Of a DNA stretch of 39,404 nucleotides, positions 15,622 to 23,183 are shown piece by piece (position 1 is the first letter of the stretch; each line of letters opens with the position of its first letter). The position numbers and the translations under genes were made by a program. This DNA comes from Chloroflexota bacterium (GTDB lineage Bacteria; Chloroflexota; Limnocylindria; P2-11E). The stretch covers positions 1-39,404 of the forward strand of contig SHYN01000003.1 in the NCBI GenBank assembly GCA_009692785.1, read 5' to 3'. The notes beneath the pieces are model-generated. The model searched no databases. It was not told the origin of the DNA and saw only the letters and a program-made list of their open reading frames with translations.

Positions 15622-15658
15622 AGCGCACGGCAGACGGGCACTGCCGCCCGCGGCTGCG
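15619..15658. terminator. Nested hairpin between convergent genes
   Basis: CGCAGC (15619-15624) pairs with GCTGCG (15653-15658). Inside, CGGCAG (15628-15633) pairs with CTGCCG (15641-15646) across a 7-base loop. It lies between the convergent lipoprotein and hydrolase genes and could end both transcripts. There is no U-tract on either side. Confidence 0.4.
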
Positions 15659-15671
15659 CCAGCAACGATGC

Positions 15672-16715
15672 TCAGCCGGCGACGCGCATGACCTCGATCG
15701 CGCAGCCGAGGAGCCCCACCAGCTCGCCGATGACGAAGAGCGGACCACGCCCGCGGTCTCCGGCCACCACCTCCGCGTGCTGGATGAGGGCGGGCGCTGC
15801 GAGGCGGAAGGAGCCGGTGCGCGGCGCGTCGCGCGCGGCCTCCGCCTCCGCGATGGGCTCGTAATTGTCGTCGGGATCGTGGATCCAGAACACCGGAGGC
15901 GCCACTTCAGACCACCGCGAGCGTGGCGAGAGCGCGTCGAACAGGACACGGTCGGCCTGCGGTAGGGCGCGAAGCCGCGAGAGCGCCGCGTGATGGTCGG
16001 AGCCAAGGAGGGCACCCTCGAGGCCCGGCCGACCCGCGGGCGACACCGCCGCGAGCGCGGCAAGCGGAAGCCGCTCGCGGACCTCGGCGCTGGGCCGCCA
16101 GGGCACCACCGCGCCCGCCCGGGTCTGGGCACCGCTCGCGACGCTCGCGACATAGGTATCGAGGTCGAAGTAGGCACCGAGGACGATGAGCTCGTCCGCG
16201 GACCGAAGCGCTTGTCCGCGGGACGCGGCGGCGAGGAGCAGCCCGCCCCCGATCGACGAGCCAAAGGCGCCGGCATGCTCCCCTGCCGCCGCGCCCCGCA
16301 CCGCGGCAAAGGCCGAATCGAGCTGCCCGAGCGCAGCCTCCTCGAACCGCGCTTCCTTGAGGAACGGGAACTCCGGGAGCACCGCGAGGAACCCGGCCCG
16401 CGCGAGCGCGCGGCCGAACTGGCGGGTCAGCGCGTTGTCGTTCCCGGCCGGCGAGGCGCCGTTCACGATGAGGAGCGCGGGGTGCCGGTCACCCCAGCCG
16501 GGCTCCCAGGTCGTAACGCGCATGCTCACTCCATCGAACGAGCCCGTGCCCTCGCGCACCCGAGGCAGAGGCGAAACGAGGGATGCGAGATCCGTGCCGA
16601 CGAGGCCGCTGAACAGGTCGAGAAGGAGGACCGTCGCCCGTCCCGCCGGTCGGATGAGGGGACCCCAGAGGAGCACCAGAGCGAGGGCAGCGGCGAGCGC
16701 GAGACGGCGGCGCAC
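15672..16715 (-). CDS. Alpha/beta hydrolase with N-terminal membrane anchor
   Basis: 347 residues. A hydrophobic N-terminus (LALAAALALVLLWGPLI) should anchor or export it. The hydrolase core starts at HPALLIVNGASPAGNDN, where an oxyanion-type loop is expected. The nucleophile elbow is AFGSSIGGGLLL (GxSxG) at about 150-160. A late acid IHDPDDNYEP and a His in LIQHAEV are plausible partners of the triad. I do not recognise a closer family, so the substrate is open. The gene starts 9 bases after the secF stop on the same strand, so it is probably the third gene of the secDF operon. That suggests action on an exported or membrane substrate, but the link could be incidental. Confidence 0.65.
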   Translation of the reverse strand: MRRRLALAAALALVLLWGPLIRPAGRATVLLLDLFSGLVGTDLASLVSPLPRVREGTGSFDGVSMRVTTWEPGWGDRHPALLIVNGASPAGNDNALTRQFGRALARAGFLAVLPEFPFLKEARFEEAALGQLDSAFAAVRGAAAGEHAGAFGSSIGGGLLLAAASRGQALRSADELIVLGAYFDLDTYVASVASGAQTRAGAVVPWRPSAEVRERLPLAALAAVSPAGRPGLEGALLGSDHHAALSRLRALPQADRVLFDALSPRSRWSEVAPPVFWIHDPDDNYEPIAEAEAARDAPRTGSFRLAAPALIQHAEVVAGDRGRGPLFVIGELVGLLGCAIEVMRVAG

Positions 16716-16724
16716 CGCTGGAGG

Positions 16725-17645
16725 CTAGACGGCCGCGCTCGCGGTGGAACGGTGACGGATGCGGTCCTCGGTCTCCTGCCAGAGCGAAACGATCTGACTC
16801 GCGTTGAAGATCGAGGAGTAGGTGCCCGAGACGATCCCGACGAGGAGCGCCAGGGCGAAATTGCGCATCGAGAATCCACCAAAGAGGTACAGCGCGAGGA
16901 GCGTCAGGACGACGGTCAGCGACGTGATCACCGACCGCGCCAGCGTCTGCATGATCGAGAAGTTGATGACCGCATTGAGCGCTTCGCCGGGATTGAGCCG
17001 GAGGTTCTCGCGGATCCGGTCAAAGACGACGATCGTGTCGTGGACCGAGAAGCCGATGATCGTGAGCACCGCCGTCACAAAGAGACTGTCCACCTCGACG
17101 TTGAAGAAGTATCCCAGGAAGGCGAACAGGCCCAGAACGACGAGCGCGTCGTGCAGCAGCGCGATGATCGCCGCGATCCCGTAGCGGAAGGCGCCCCAGC
17201 CGAACGACCGGAAGGCGAACGCGATGAGGAACACGATCATGATCGACGCGACCGTGATCGCACCGATCGCATTCTGGATGAGCTCGCCGCTGAAGGATGG
17301 GCTCACGACGGAGGTCGAGAGGTCCTTGAAGCGCGTTCCGTACTGTGACGTGATCGTGCGCTGGACCAGGCCGAGCTCCTCGGCCTGCATCTCACCCGTC
17401 CGGATCTGAAGACGACCGCCCTCAGCACCCTGGACCACAGCCTCCGGGTGCCCGAGCTTCGCGAACAGGTCCTTCATCTCGGCAACTTGCGGTGCCGTGT
17501 CGAACCGCGCGTCGAGGAGGCTCCCGCCGCGGAACTCGACCCCCAGCTTCAGGCCTCCCGCGAGGAGAAAGAACAATCCGGGAAGGATGAGCGCGCCCGA
17601 GATGAGGAAGTACCACTTCTTGCGCTCGACGATCTTGAACAGCAT
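16725..17645 (-). CDS. secF: Protein translocase subunit SecF
   Basis: 306 residues, typical SecF length. It has the first helix (WYFLISGALILPGLFFLLAG, read in part), then LGVEFRGGSLLDARF, the conserved FxGG block of the periplasmic P1 head. The C-terminal half has five helices with GFSVHDTIVVFDRIREN (SecF signature DTIVVFDRIRE), NFSIMQTLARSVITS and GTYSSIFNASQI. With SecD it uses the proton gradient to pull preproteins out of SecYEG. The start overlaps the secD stop by one base (TGATG type), indicating coupled translation. Confidence 0.95.
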   Translation of the reverse strand: MLFKIVERKKWYFLISGALILPGLFFLLAGGLKLGVEFRGGSLLDARFDTAPQVAEMKDLFAKLGHPEAVVQGAEGGRLQIRTGEMQAEELGLVQRTITSQYGTRFKDLSTSVVSPSFSGELIQNAIGAITVASIMIVFLIAFAFRSFGWGAFRYGIAAIIALLHDALVVLGLFAFLGYFFNVEVDSLFVTAVLTIIGFSVHDTIVVFDRIRENLRLNPGEALNAVINFSIMQTLARSVITSLTVVLTLLALYLFGGFSMRNFALALLVGIVSGTYSSIFNASQIVSLWQETEDRIRHRSTASAAV

Positions 17646-18985
17646 CAGGCCGGGGCCCCCGCACGTTCCGCATCGGAGAGACGCTCCTCAACGCCATACA
17701 GCTGCCGGCGACGCAGCGAGGTGAACTCCATGGCCGCGTGCAGCAGCATCTGGGTGACCACCACCGCGGTGAAGAACGAGACGATCACGCCGAGCGCGAG
17801 GGTGAGGGCAAAGCCCTTGACGGTGCCGGTGCCGAAGTAGAAGAGGATGGCCGCGGTCATCACCGTCGCGAGGTTCGAGTAGAGGATCGAGGGGAAGGCA
17901 CGGCGGCGACCCTCCTCAAGCGCCTTCCGGAGCGACTTCCCCGTCCGGAGCTCTTCCTTGAGCCGCTCGAAGGTGAGGACATTCGCGTCAACAGCCATGC
18001 CGATCGAAAGGATGAACCCGGCGATGCCGGCGAGGGTCAGCGTGACCGGGATGAGGCGGAAGAGTGCGTAGACGAGCGCAGTGTAGAAGAGCAACGCCAG
18101 CACGGCGATGACCCCCGGGAGCCGGTAATACGCGATCATGAAGACCGCCACGAGAAGCAGACCCATCAGACCGGCGACGAGACTCCGGTTCACCGAGTCG
18201 CGACCGAGCGTCGGTTCGACCCTCGTGGACTGGATGACCTCGAGCGGGACCGGCAGCGCTCCGGAGTTCAGCAGGAGGCTCAGATCCTTGGCGGTCGCGG
18301 AGGTGAAGCCGCCCTCGATGATCCCGTTTCCCGACGAAAAGACCTCGCGGATCTGCGGCGCAGAGATCTGGCGGCCGTCGAGCGTGATCTGGATCTGCTG
18401 CCGGACGAAGTCCTTCGACATCTGCACCCACCGCGAGCCGTCGGGCTCGTTGAAGTCAAAGTGCACGACCGGCGAGTTCCCCTGGATCCGAACATCGGTG
18501 GGCTTGAGGTTCGAGCCGTTGAGCGGCGGCTCGAGGGACTTGTACTGGCCGGGCTTGTCCTTGTCGGGCACCTTGAACTCGAGGAAGGCCTGACGCGTCG
18601 CGAGCTCCTTCGCCTGCTCAAGGTCCGAGATCCCAGGGAGCTCGATGAGGATCTTGTCATTGCCGGCGGCCTGGATGACCGGCTCGGAGACGCCAAGGGC
18701 GTTGATCCGCTTGTCGATGACCCTGATCGTCTGGGTCTGGAGGTCGCGACCTGAGATATTCGAGCCGGGCGGCAGCTGCTCGGTGCGGAGCCGCAGGATG
18801 AGCTGGGTGCCGCCCTGGAGGTCCAGCCCGAGGTGGGTCTTGATCTCCTGATCCACGTTGAGCCCGCCAACGCGCAGGCAGATTCCCGGGCAGTTGAAGG
18901 GGAACGAGAACTGGTGCTTCGGAATGTCGACCCACACGGCCAGAAGAGCCGTGACGGCGACGATCCAAGGCCAAAGGCGAGCCAT
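17645..18985 (-). CDS. secD: Protein translocase subunit SecD
   Basis: 446 residues. The N-terminal helix is followed by LGLDLQGGTQLILRL, the conserved DLxGG motif, then the P1 domain with RVIDKRINALGVSEP and KILIELPGISDLEQAKEL. The C-terminal six-helix region has GIAGFILSIGMAVDANVLTFERLKEEL, the SecD signature with the proton-relay Asp. A GGAGG lies about 15 bases before the ATG, too far to be ideal. A rho-independent terminator sits just upstream, separating it from tatB, so secD-secF-hydrolase is an independent transcript. Confidence 0.95.
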   Translation of the reverse strand: MARLWPWIVAVTALLAVWVDIPKHQFSFPFNCPGICLRVGGLNVDQEIKTHLGLDLQGGTQLILRLRTEQLPPGSNISGRDLQTQTIRVIDKRINALGVSEPVIQAAGNDKILIELPGISDLEQAKELATRQAFLEFKVPDKDKPGQYKSLEPPLNGSNLKPTDVRIQGNSPVVHFDFNEPDGSRWVQMSKDFVRQQIQITLDGRQISAPQIREVFSSGNGIIEGGFTSATAKDLSLLLNSGALPVPLEVIQSTRVEPTLGRDSVNRSLVAGLMGLLLVAVFMIAYYRLPGVIAVLALLFYTALVYALFRLIPVTLTLAGIAGFILSIGMAVDANVLTFERLKEELRTGKSLRKALEEGRRRAFPSILYSNLATVMTAAILFYFGTGTVKGFALTLALGVIVSFFTAVVVTQMLLHAAMEFTSLRRRQLYGVEERLSDAERAGAPA

Positions 18986-19010
18986 CGGTTAGGGGTGGAC
19001 CTCCAACAGT

Positions 19011-19037
19011 GCGCGAAAAAAGCGCCTCGCGGCGCTT
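19011..19037 (-). terminator. Rho-independent terminator after tatB
   Basis: On the reverse strand AAGCGCC (19037-19031) and GGCGCTT (19026-19020) form a perfect 7-bp stem with a GCGA tetraloop, followed by a run of U ending near 19016. It follows the tatB stop by about 22 bases and precedes the secD start by about 30. This is the clearest intrinsic terminator in the window. Confidence 0.85.
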
Positions 19038-19046
19038 ATCACCGAA

Positions 19047-19052
19047 AGTATA
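19047..19052 (-). promoter_or_regulatory. Candidate -10 of secD, upstream of the terminator hairpin
   Basis: TATACT (5 of 6 to TATAAT) on the reverse strand, 8 bases past the tatB stop. A transcript starting 7 bases later would begin right at the hairpin at 19020-19037, so the hairpin could sit at the extreme 5' end of the secD mRNA. No good -35 was seen. It may be a chance AT island. Confidence 0.35.
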
Positions 19053-19059
19053 CGGGTGT

Positions 19060-19473
19060 TCAGGCGGCGGGTGCCACGGGGCCCGCCGCGGCCGCCTTGT
19101 CCTCGGGTGCAGGAGGGGCCGCCGGGTCCGCCACGGCCACCGTCTCCACCGCTGGCGCATTCAGCGCTTGAAGGCGCTCGCGCGCCTCGCGGATCTCGCG
19201 GTCGAAGACCGTTTCCACCGGTGCCGACGGAACGGAGTCCGCGAGCTCGGGAGCCCGTGCGCCGGGCGGAGCGATGACCGGCTCAACGGTGATCGCCTCC
19301 TTGATCAGGTGGTCGGCGTTCAGGAACTCCGCACGCAGCTCGTCCGACGTGCGACGGAGGTCGTTCATGACCTTCCCCACGTCACGCGCCATCTTGGGCA
19401 TCCGCTCGGGCCCGAGCACGAGCAGCGCGAGGAAGAGCAGGAGGAGGAGCTCCCCGGTGCCGATACCGAACAT
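19060..19473 (-). CDS. tatB: Twin-arginine translocase subunit TatA/TatB
   Basis: 137 residues. The N-terminus MFGIGTGELLLLLFLALLV is one short membrane helix, followed by LGPERMPKMARDVGKVMNDLR, the hinge and amphipathic helix. GPERxP is more like TatB than the FGPxxLP of TatA, and the long acidic/Ala-Pro tail also fits TatB, but in organisms with one such gene it may do both jobs. The frame is open upstream, but the ATG at 19473 begins exactly at the family N-terminus. It starts 10 bases after the pyrF stop, so pyrF-tatB are one transcript, ended by the terminator at 19011-19037. No tatC is in the window. Confidence 0.88.
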   Translation of the reverse strand: MFGIGTGELLLLLFLALLVLGPERMPKMARDVGKVMNDLRRTSDELRAEFLNADHLIKEAITVEPVIAPPGARAPELADSVPSAPVETVFDREIREARERLQALNAPAVETVAVADPAAPPAPEDKAAAAGPVAPAA

Positions 19474-19483
19474 CGCTCGAATC

Positions 19484-20308
19484 CTAGGACGCGTCCGCGA
19501 CCGCGTCGCGCGCCTGGTTCGCGAGATCCCTGAGCGCGCGCGCCGCACGGGCCGCGGCGGTCTCGAAGTCCGAGCCGCGGGAGGCATACGTCACGGAGCG
19601 CGATGCGGCGAGGAGCACCCCACCACCGCGCGCGTCGAGCGCGGCCCGCACGGCGGCGGTGCCGTCTCCGCCCTGCGAGCCCACGCCGGGCATGAGAAAC
19701 AACCGATCGGGGGCGAGCAGGCGGAGCCGGCGGGCCTCGTCCGGGTAGGTCGCGCCGACGACGAACCCGCACCGCTCTGCGGGGAAGGCAGCCGCGCAGC
19801 GCCGGACCACCTCCTCGTAGAGCGGTCGTCCCTCGACCAGAAGGTCCTGGAAGTCACCCGCGCCCGGGTTGGAGGTTCGTGCGAGTACGAAGGCGTAGCG
19901 ACCTTCGCTGCAGAACGGCAGGATCGCGTCCAGGCCGAGGTAGGGTGCCGCCGTGACGGCATCGGCCCCGAACCGTTCAAAAAGCGCCCTGGCGTAGGCC
20001 CCCGCGGTGTTCGGAACATCGCCGCGCTTGGCGTCCAGGATGATCGGGATGCCCGCCGGCACAGCCTGGACGGTCAGGCTCAGCACGTCCAGCGCCGCGG
20101 CGCCGTACTGCTCGAAGAACGCGAGGTTTGGCTTGTAGGCACAGGCGTGCTCGGCGGTGGCGCAGATGACCTTGCGGAGGAACCGGACCGCCGCCTGGGG
20201 TCCGGCCCCGAGCGTCGGGGGAATGAGCTCCGGCTCGGGATCGAGCCCGATACAGACGATGCTGCCGCTCCGCGCCATGGACGCCGAGAGGCGATCGAGA
20301 AAGGGCAT
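19484..20308 (-). CDS. pyrF: Orotidine 5'-phosphate decarboxylase (group 2)
   Basis: 274 residues. Converts OMP to UMP in pyrimidine synthesis. It shows SIVCIGLDPEPELIP at the first strand, AYKPNLAFFEQYG (substrate Lys), and the catalytic IILDAKRGDVPNTAGAYA (DxKRxD). VARTSNPG-like LARTSNPGAGDFQDL, and MPGVGSQGGD at the phosphate site follow. The longer length and DAKRGD motif mark the subfamily 2 (mycobacterial/Myxococcus) type. An upstream in-frame start at 20359 would run through the promoter, so ATG 20308 is chosen. It has no Shine-Dalgarno; TATCAT ends 10 bases before the ATG. Confidence 0.93.
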   Translation of the reverse strand: MPFLDRLSASMARSGSIVCIGLDPEPELIPPTLGAGPQAAVRFLRKVICATAEHACAYKPNLAFFEQYGAAALDVLSLTVQAVPAGIPIILDAKRGDVPNTAGAYARALFERFGADAVTAAPYLGLDAILPFCSEGRYAFVLARTSNPGAGDFQDLLVEGRPLYEEVVRRCAAAFPAERCGFVVGATYPDEARRLRLLAPDRLFLMPGVGSQGGDGTAAVRAALDARGGGVLLAASRSVTYASRGSDFETAAARAARALRDLANQARDAVADAS

Positions 20309-20317
20309 CGTCGAGAC

Positions 20318-20326
20318 TATGATAAT
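20318..20326. promoter_or_regulatory. Shared divergent promoter of pyrF and phnD
   Basis: The AT-rich island TATGATAAT (20318-20326) in GC-rich surroundings gives GATAAT on the plus strand (5 of 6 to TATAAT) for the phnD-like gene. On the reverse strand it gives TATCAT (20324-20319), 10 bases before the pyrF ATG. The two -10 elements overlap, as in the aspA/korA gap. The rightward transcript would have a short leader with a Shine-Dalgarno, while the leftward one would be leaderless. Confidence 0.55.
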
Positions 20327-20358
20327 CGCGCTTCCGCTTAATGGGTAAGGAGGAGTCA

Positions 20359-21399
20359 ATGCTTCGCAGGTTCCGCGGGTCCCTTGTGGTGACCATGGCT
20401 GCCACAGTGATCATCGCCGCCTGCGGTGGTGGATCGACCGCGACCGCGCCGGCCGCCGCGCCGGCCGCCCCCGCCACGCCGAGCGCTCTGCGCATCGGAT
20501 CGTTCGACCGTCCGATCGTTCTCGCGTTCACGCCCTCCGCCGAGGTGGCGAAGCTCACCACGACCGGCAACGCCATCGCCTCCGCGCTCGGATCGGCCAC
20601 CGGCCTCCGCTGGAAGGTCGTCGTCCCCACGTCGTACGCCGCGGAGATCGAATCGATGTGCGCCGGCCAGACGGACGTCGCGTTCCTCGCCTCGCTCCAG
20701 ATGACGCTCCTGCTCGACAAGGCCTGCGGGTCGCCGATCCTCGCCGCGCTCCGCAAGGACGAGACCGGCAAGCTCTCGACGACCTACAACTCTCAGATCC
20801 TCGTCCGCAGCGACAGCGGGATCACGGACCTCAACGGGCTCAAGGGCAAGAAGTTCGCGTTCGTCGACGCCCTGTCGGCATCCGGCTTCCTCTTCCCCGC
20901 CCTGACGATCAAGCAGAAGACCGGCCAGGACCCCAAGACGTTCTTCGCCTCCACGATCAACGCCGGCGGCCACCCGCAGTCCGTCCTGGCCCTCTACAAC
21001 GGGCAGGTCGACGGCGCGGCATCCTTCGTTGACGCCCGCGTCACCATTCCTGGTGGAACGATCCTCAACGCTGGCATGCCCGCCGACATTCTGGAAAAGA
21101 CGAGGGTCATCTCGACCGCCGGCCCGATCCCGAACGACGGCATCGCGCTGTCAAAGGGCTTCCCCGCGGACATCGGTGCCCAGGTCAAGAAGGCGCTCAT
21201 CGACTACTCAAAGACCGACTCCGGTAAGAAGGACCTCCTGACGCTCTTCCAATGGGACGACATGCAGGAGGTCTCCGCGAGCTTCTACGACAGCGTCCGC
21301 GAAGCGGCAAAGCTCGGCGGCGTGGACGTTGCCGGCGAAGCCGCCAAGACCCCCCGGCCGGCGGCCACTCCCGCACCGAGCCCGAGCAAGGCGCCCTGA
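20359..21399 (+). CDS. phnD: Phosphonate/phosphite-type ABC transporter substrate-binding lipoprotein
   Basis: 346 residues. A lipoprotein signal peptide (MLRRFRGSLVVTMAATVIIAAC) ends in a lipobox Cys at about 22, then an Ala/Pro linker. The binding domain fits the PhnD/PtxB family: IVLAFTPSAEVAKLTTTGNA, DVAFLASLQM, YNSQILVRSDSGITDLNGLKGKKFAF, ASGFLFPAL, GGHPQSVLALYNGQVDGAASFVD and STAGPIPNDGIAL. The exact ligand (phosphonate, phosphite or other) cannot be read. AAGGAGGAG at 20347-20355 places the start at ATG 20359 instead of an ATG at 20341. The C-terminal tail is Pro/Ala-rich. Followed by a terminator, then phnC and phnE. Confidence 0.85.
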   Translation: MLRRFRGSLVVTMAATVIIAACGGGSTATAPAAAPAAPATPSALRIGSFDRPIVLAFTPSAEVAKLTTTGNAIASALGSATGLRWKVVVPTSYAAEIESMCAGQTDVAFLASLQMTLLLDKACGSPILAALRKDETGKLSTTYNSQILVRSDSGITDLNGLKGKKFAFVDALSASGFLFPALTIKQKTGQDPKTFFASTINAGGHPQSVLALYNGQVDGAASFVDARVTIPGGTILNAGMPADILEKTRVISTAGPIPNDGIALSKGFPADIGAQVKKALIDYSKTDSGKKDLLTLFQWDDMQEVSASFYDSVREAAKLGGVDVAGEAAKTPRPAATPAPSPSKAP

Positions 21400-21437
21400 C
21401 CGCAAGGCCCACCTTCCGCCGGATCCAGCGCGAATGG

Positions 21438-21466
21438 AGGCTGCCGCAGGGCGGCCTTTATTCGTT
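21438..21466 (+). terminator. Intrinsic terminator between phnD and phnC
   Basis: AGGCTGCC (21438-21445) and GGCGGCCT (21450-21457) form an 8-bp stem (one G-U) with a GCAG loop, followed by TTATTCGTTCT. It lies 38 bases after the phnD stop, so most transcripts could end here, keeping binding protein in excess over the transporter core. Confidence 0.7.
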
Positions 21467-21502
21467 CTGCCCGGGACCGAGCGGACGGCAGGCCATTGGA
21501 AA

Positions 21503-21508
21503 TATGCT
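21503..21508 (+). promoter_or_regulatory. Candidate -10 of phnC (leaderless type)
   Basis: TATGCT lies 8 bases before the phnC ATG, which has no Shine-Dalgarno. It would give phnCE its own near-leaderless transcript after the phnD terminator. The same hexamer occurs before aspA. No clear -35. Confidence 0.4.
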
Positions 21509-21516
21509 GCCGAACG

Positions 21517-22308
21517 ATGTCGGCTCAGCTCCGGATCACGGATCTCATCAAGGTCTACCGCGGCGGCACGCGCGCCCTCGACGGCATTTCGCTCGAGATC
21601 ACACGGGGCGAGTTCGTCGTGCTCATCGGACTCTCCGGCTCCGGCAAATCGACCCTGCTCCGCTGCATCAACCGGCTCGTCGAGCCGACGAGCGGCCGCG
21701 TCGAGCTTGACGACATCGATGTCACCGCCGCCGGAGGCGGCGAGTTGCGGCGCATCCGCCGCAGGATCGGGATGATCTTCCAGCAGTTCAACCTCGTCCG
21801 CCGCTCGACGGTCTTCGCGAACGTGCTCGCCGGACGGCTTGGCTACCGCTCGGTCTGGCGCACGCTGGTATTCCAGCCCACCCATCACGACATCGACCTT
21901 GCGTTCGAGAACCTCCAGCGCGTCGGCATCCTCGACAAGGCCTACAGCCGCGCCGATGCGCTCTCCGGCGGTCAGCAGCAGCGGGTCGGTATCGCACGGG
22001 CGCTCATGCAGCGGCCGGACGTCATGCTCGCCGACGAGCCCGTCGCCTCGCTCGACCCGGCCACCAGCCATTCGGTCATGAAGTATCTGGAGGAGATCAA
22101 CAAAAAGGACGGCATCACCGTTATCTGCTCGCTCCACTTTCTTTCGCTCGCGCGCCGGTACGGAACGCGGGTCATCGCGCTGAAGGACGGCCGTGTCGCC
22201 TTCGACGGCCTGCCCGCGGAGATCGACGAGGCGCGCTTCAAGGAGATCTACGGCCTGGATGCGGTCGAGGTTGAGATCGGCGTCGCGAAGGTGCGGGGCG
22301 AGGCCTGA
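21517..22308 (+). CDS. phnC: Phosphonate-type ABC transporter ATP-binding protein
   Basis: 263 residues. Walker A is GLSGSGKSTLL, Q-loop IGMIFQQFNLVRRSTV, ABC signature LSGGQQQRVGIARAL, and Walker B VMLADEPVASLDP. The insert VFANVLAGRLGYRSVWRTL is characteristic of PhnC proteins. Drives import by the PhnE permease and the PhnD-like lipoprotein. An upstream TTG at 21496 is in frame, but the ATG at 21517 (MSAQLRITDLIKVY) aligns with the family start. Stop overlaps the phnE start by one base. Confidence 0.9.
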   Translation: MSAQLRITDLIKVYRGGTRALDGISLEITRGEFVVLIGLSGSGKSTLLRCINRLVEPTSGRVELDDIDVTAAGGGELRRIRRRIGMIFQQFNLVRRSTVFANVLAGRLGYRSVWRTLVFQPTHHDIDLAFENLQRVGILDKAYSRADALSGGQQQRVGIARALMQRPDVMLADEPVASLDPATSHSVMKYLEEINKKDGITVICSLHFLSLARRYGTRVIALKDGRVAFDGLPAEIDEARFKEIYGLDAVEVEIGVAKVRGEA

Positions 22309-23159
22309 TGGCAAGCTACTTCCGCAGCCGCGGCCTGCCGGTCCCGCGCGAGCTGTCGCGGAACCCCCTGACCGATTGGCAGCGCTGGGGGACCCTTGCC
22401 GTCACCATCGCAGTGCTCTACGTCGGCGTGAAGGTCCTGGACATCGATGTTTCGCGCGCCAACCCGCAGTACGCCTGGGGCGTGGTGCGCAAGCTCCTCG
22501 AATGGGACTTCGACATCATGACCCCGCAGAACGAGTACGAGACGTTCTGGGATACCTCCCCCGGCCTCATGCTCACGACGATCCTCCTCGGGGTCGTGGC
22601 GACCGCGCTGTCGCTGCTCCTCGCGCTGCCTCTCGCATTCCTCGGCGCGCGGAACATCATGACCGGCCACCCCGTGACCGCCGTGATCTATACGTTCGTG
22701 CGGATCCTTTTCACCATCGTCCGTTCCATCGACGTCCTCATCGTCGTCATCGTGTTCGCGATCATCTTCGGCCTTGGGAGCGCGGCCGGCGTCTTTGGCC
22801 TCGCCTTCCACAACATTGGTGTCCTGGGCAAGCTCTACTCCGAGGCGATCGAGGGCATCGACCCGGGTCCCGGCGAGGCGATCACCGCCACCGGCGCGAA
22901 TCGCGTCCAGGTCATCTGGACCGCGGTGCTGCCGCAGATCTTCAACCCGTTCGTCTCGTTCACGATCTACCGGCTCGACGCCAACGTCCGGCTCGCACCG
23001 GTCCTCGGCTTCGTCGGCGGTGGCGGGATCGGCCAGCAGCTCTTCCAGACCATCCAGCTCTTCCAGTACCAGAAAGCCGGGCTCATCATCTTCATGATCG
23101 TCCTCGTCGTCGCAACGATGGACTTCGCCTCAGCCCAGGTCCGCAAGAAGCTGAGCTAG
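22308..23159 (+). CDS. phnE: Phosphonate-type ABC transporter permease
   Basis: 283 residues, with about six membrane helices. The first 35 residues are cytoplasmic. Helices include WGTLAVTIAVLYVGVKVL, LMLTTILLGVVATALSLLLA, LPLAFLGARNIMTG and VIVVIVFAIIFGL. The coupling (EAA) loop is EAIEGIDPGPGEAITATGAN, typical of PhnE, followed by FVSFTIYRLDANVRLAPVLGFVGGGGIG, cited in part. Translationally coupled to phnC (TGATG). Only one permease is present, so it likely works as a homodimer. Ends 24 bases before the convergent TolB-like gene's stop. Confidence 0.9.
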   Translation: MASYFRSRGLPVPRELSRNPLTDWQRWGTLAVTIAVLYVGVKVLDIDVSRANPQYAWGVVRKLLEWDFDIMTPQNEYETFWDTSPGLMLTTILLGVVATALSLLLALPLAFLGARNIMTGHPVTAVIYTFVRILFTIVRSIDVLIVVIVFAIIFGLGSAAGVFGLAFHNIGVLGKLYSEAIEGIDPGPGEAITATGANRVQVIWTAVLPQIFNPFVSFTIYRLDANVRLAPVLGFVGGGGIGQQLFQTIQLFQYQKAGLIIFMIVLVVATMDFASAQVRKKLS

Positions 23160-23183
23160 CGGAGAACGCCGACGGGCCCCCGG

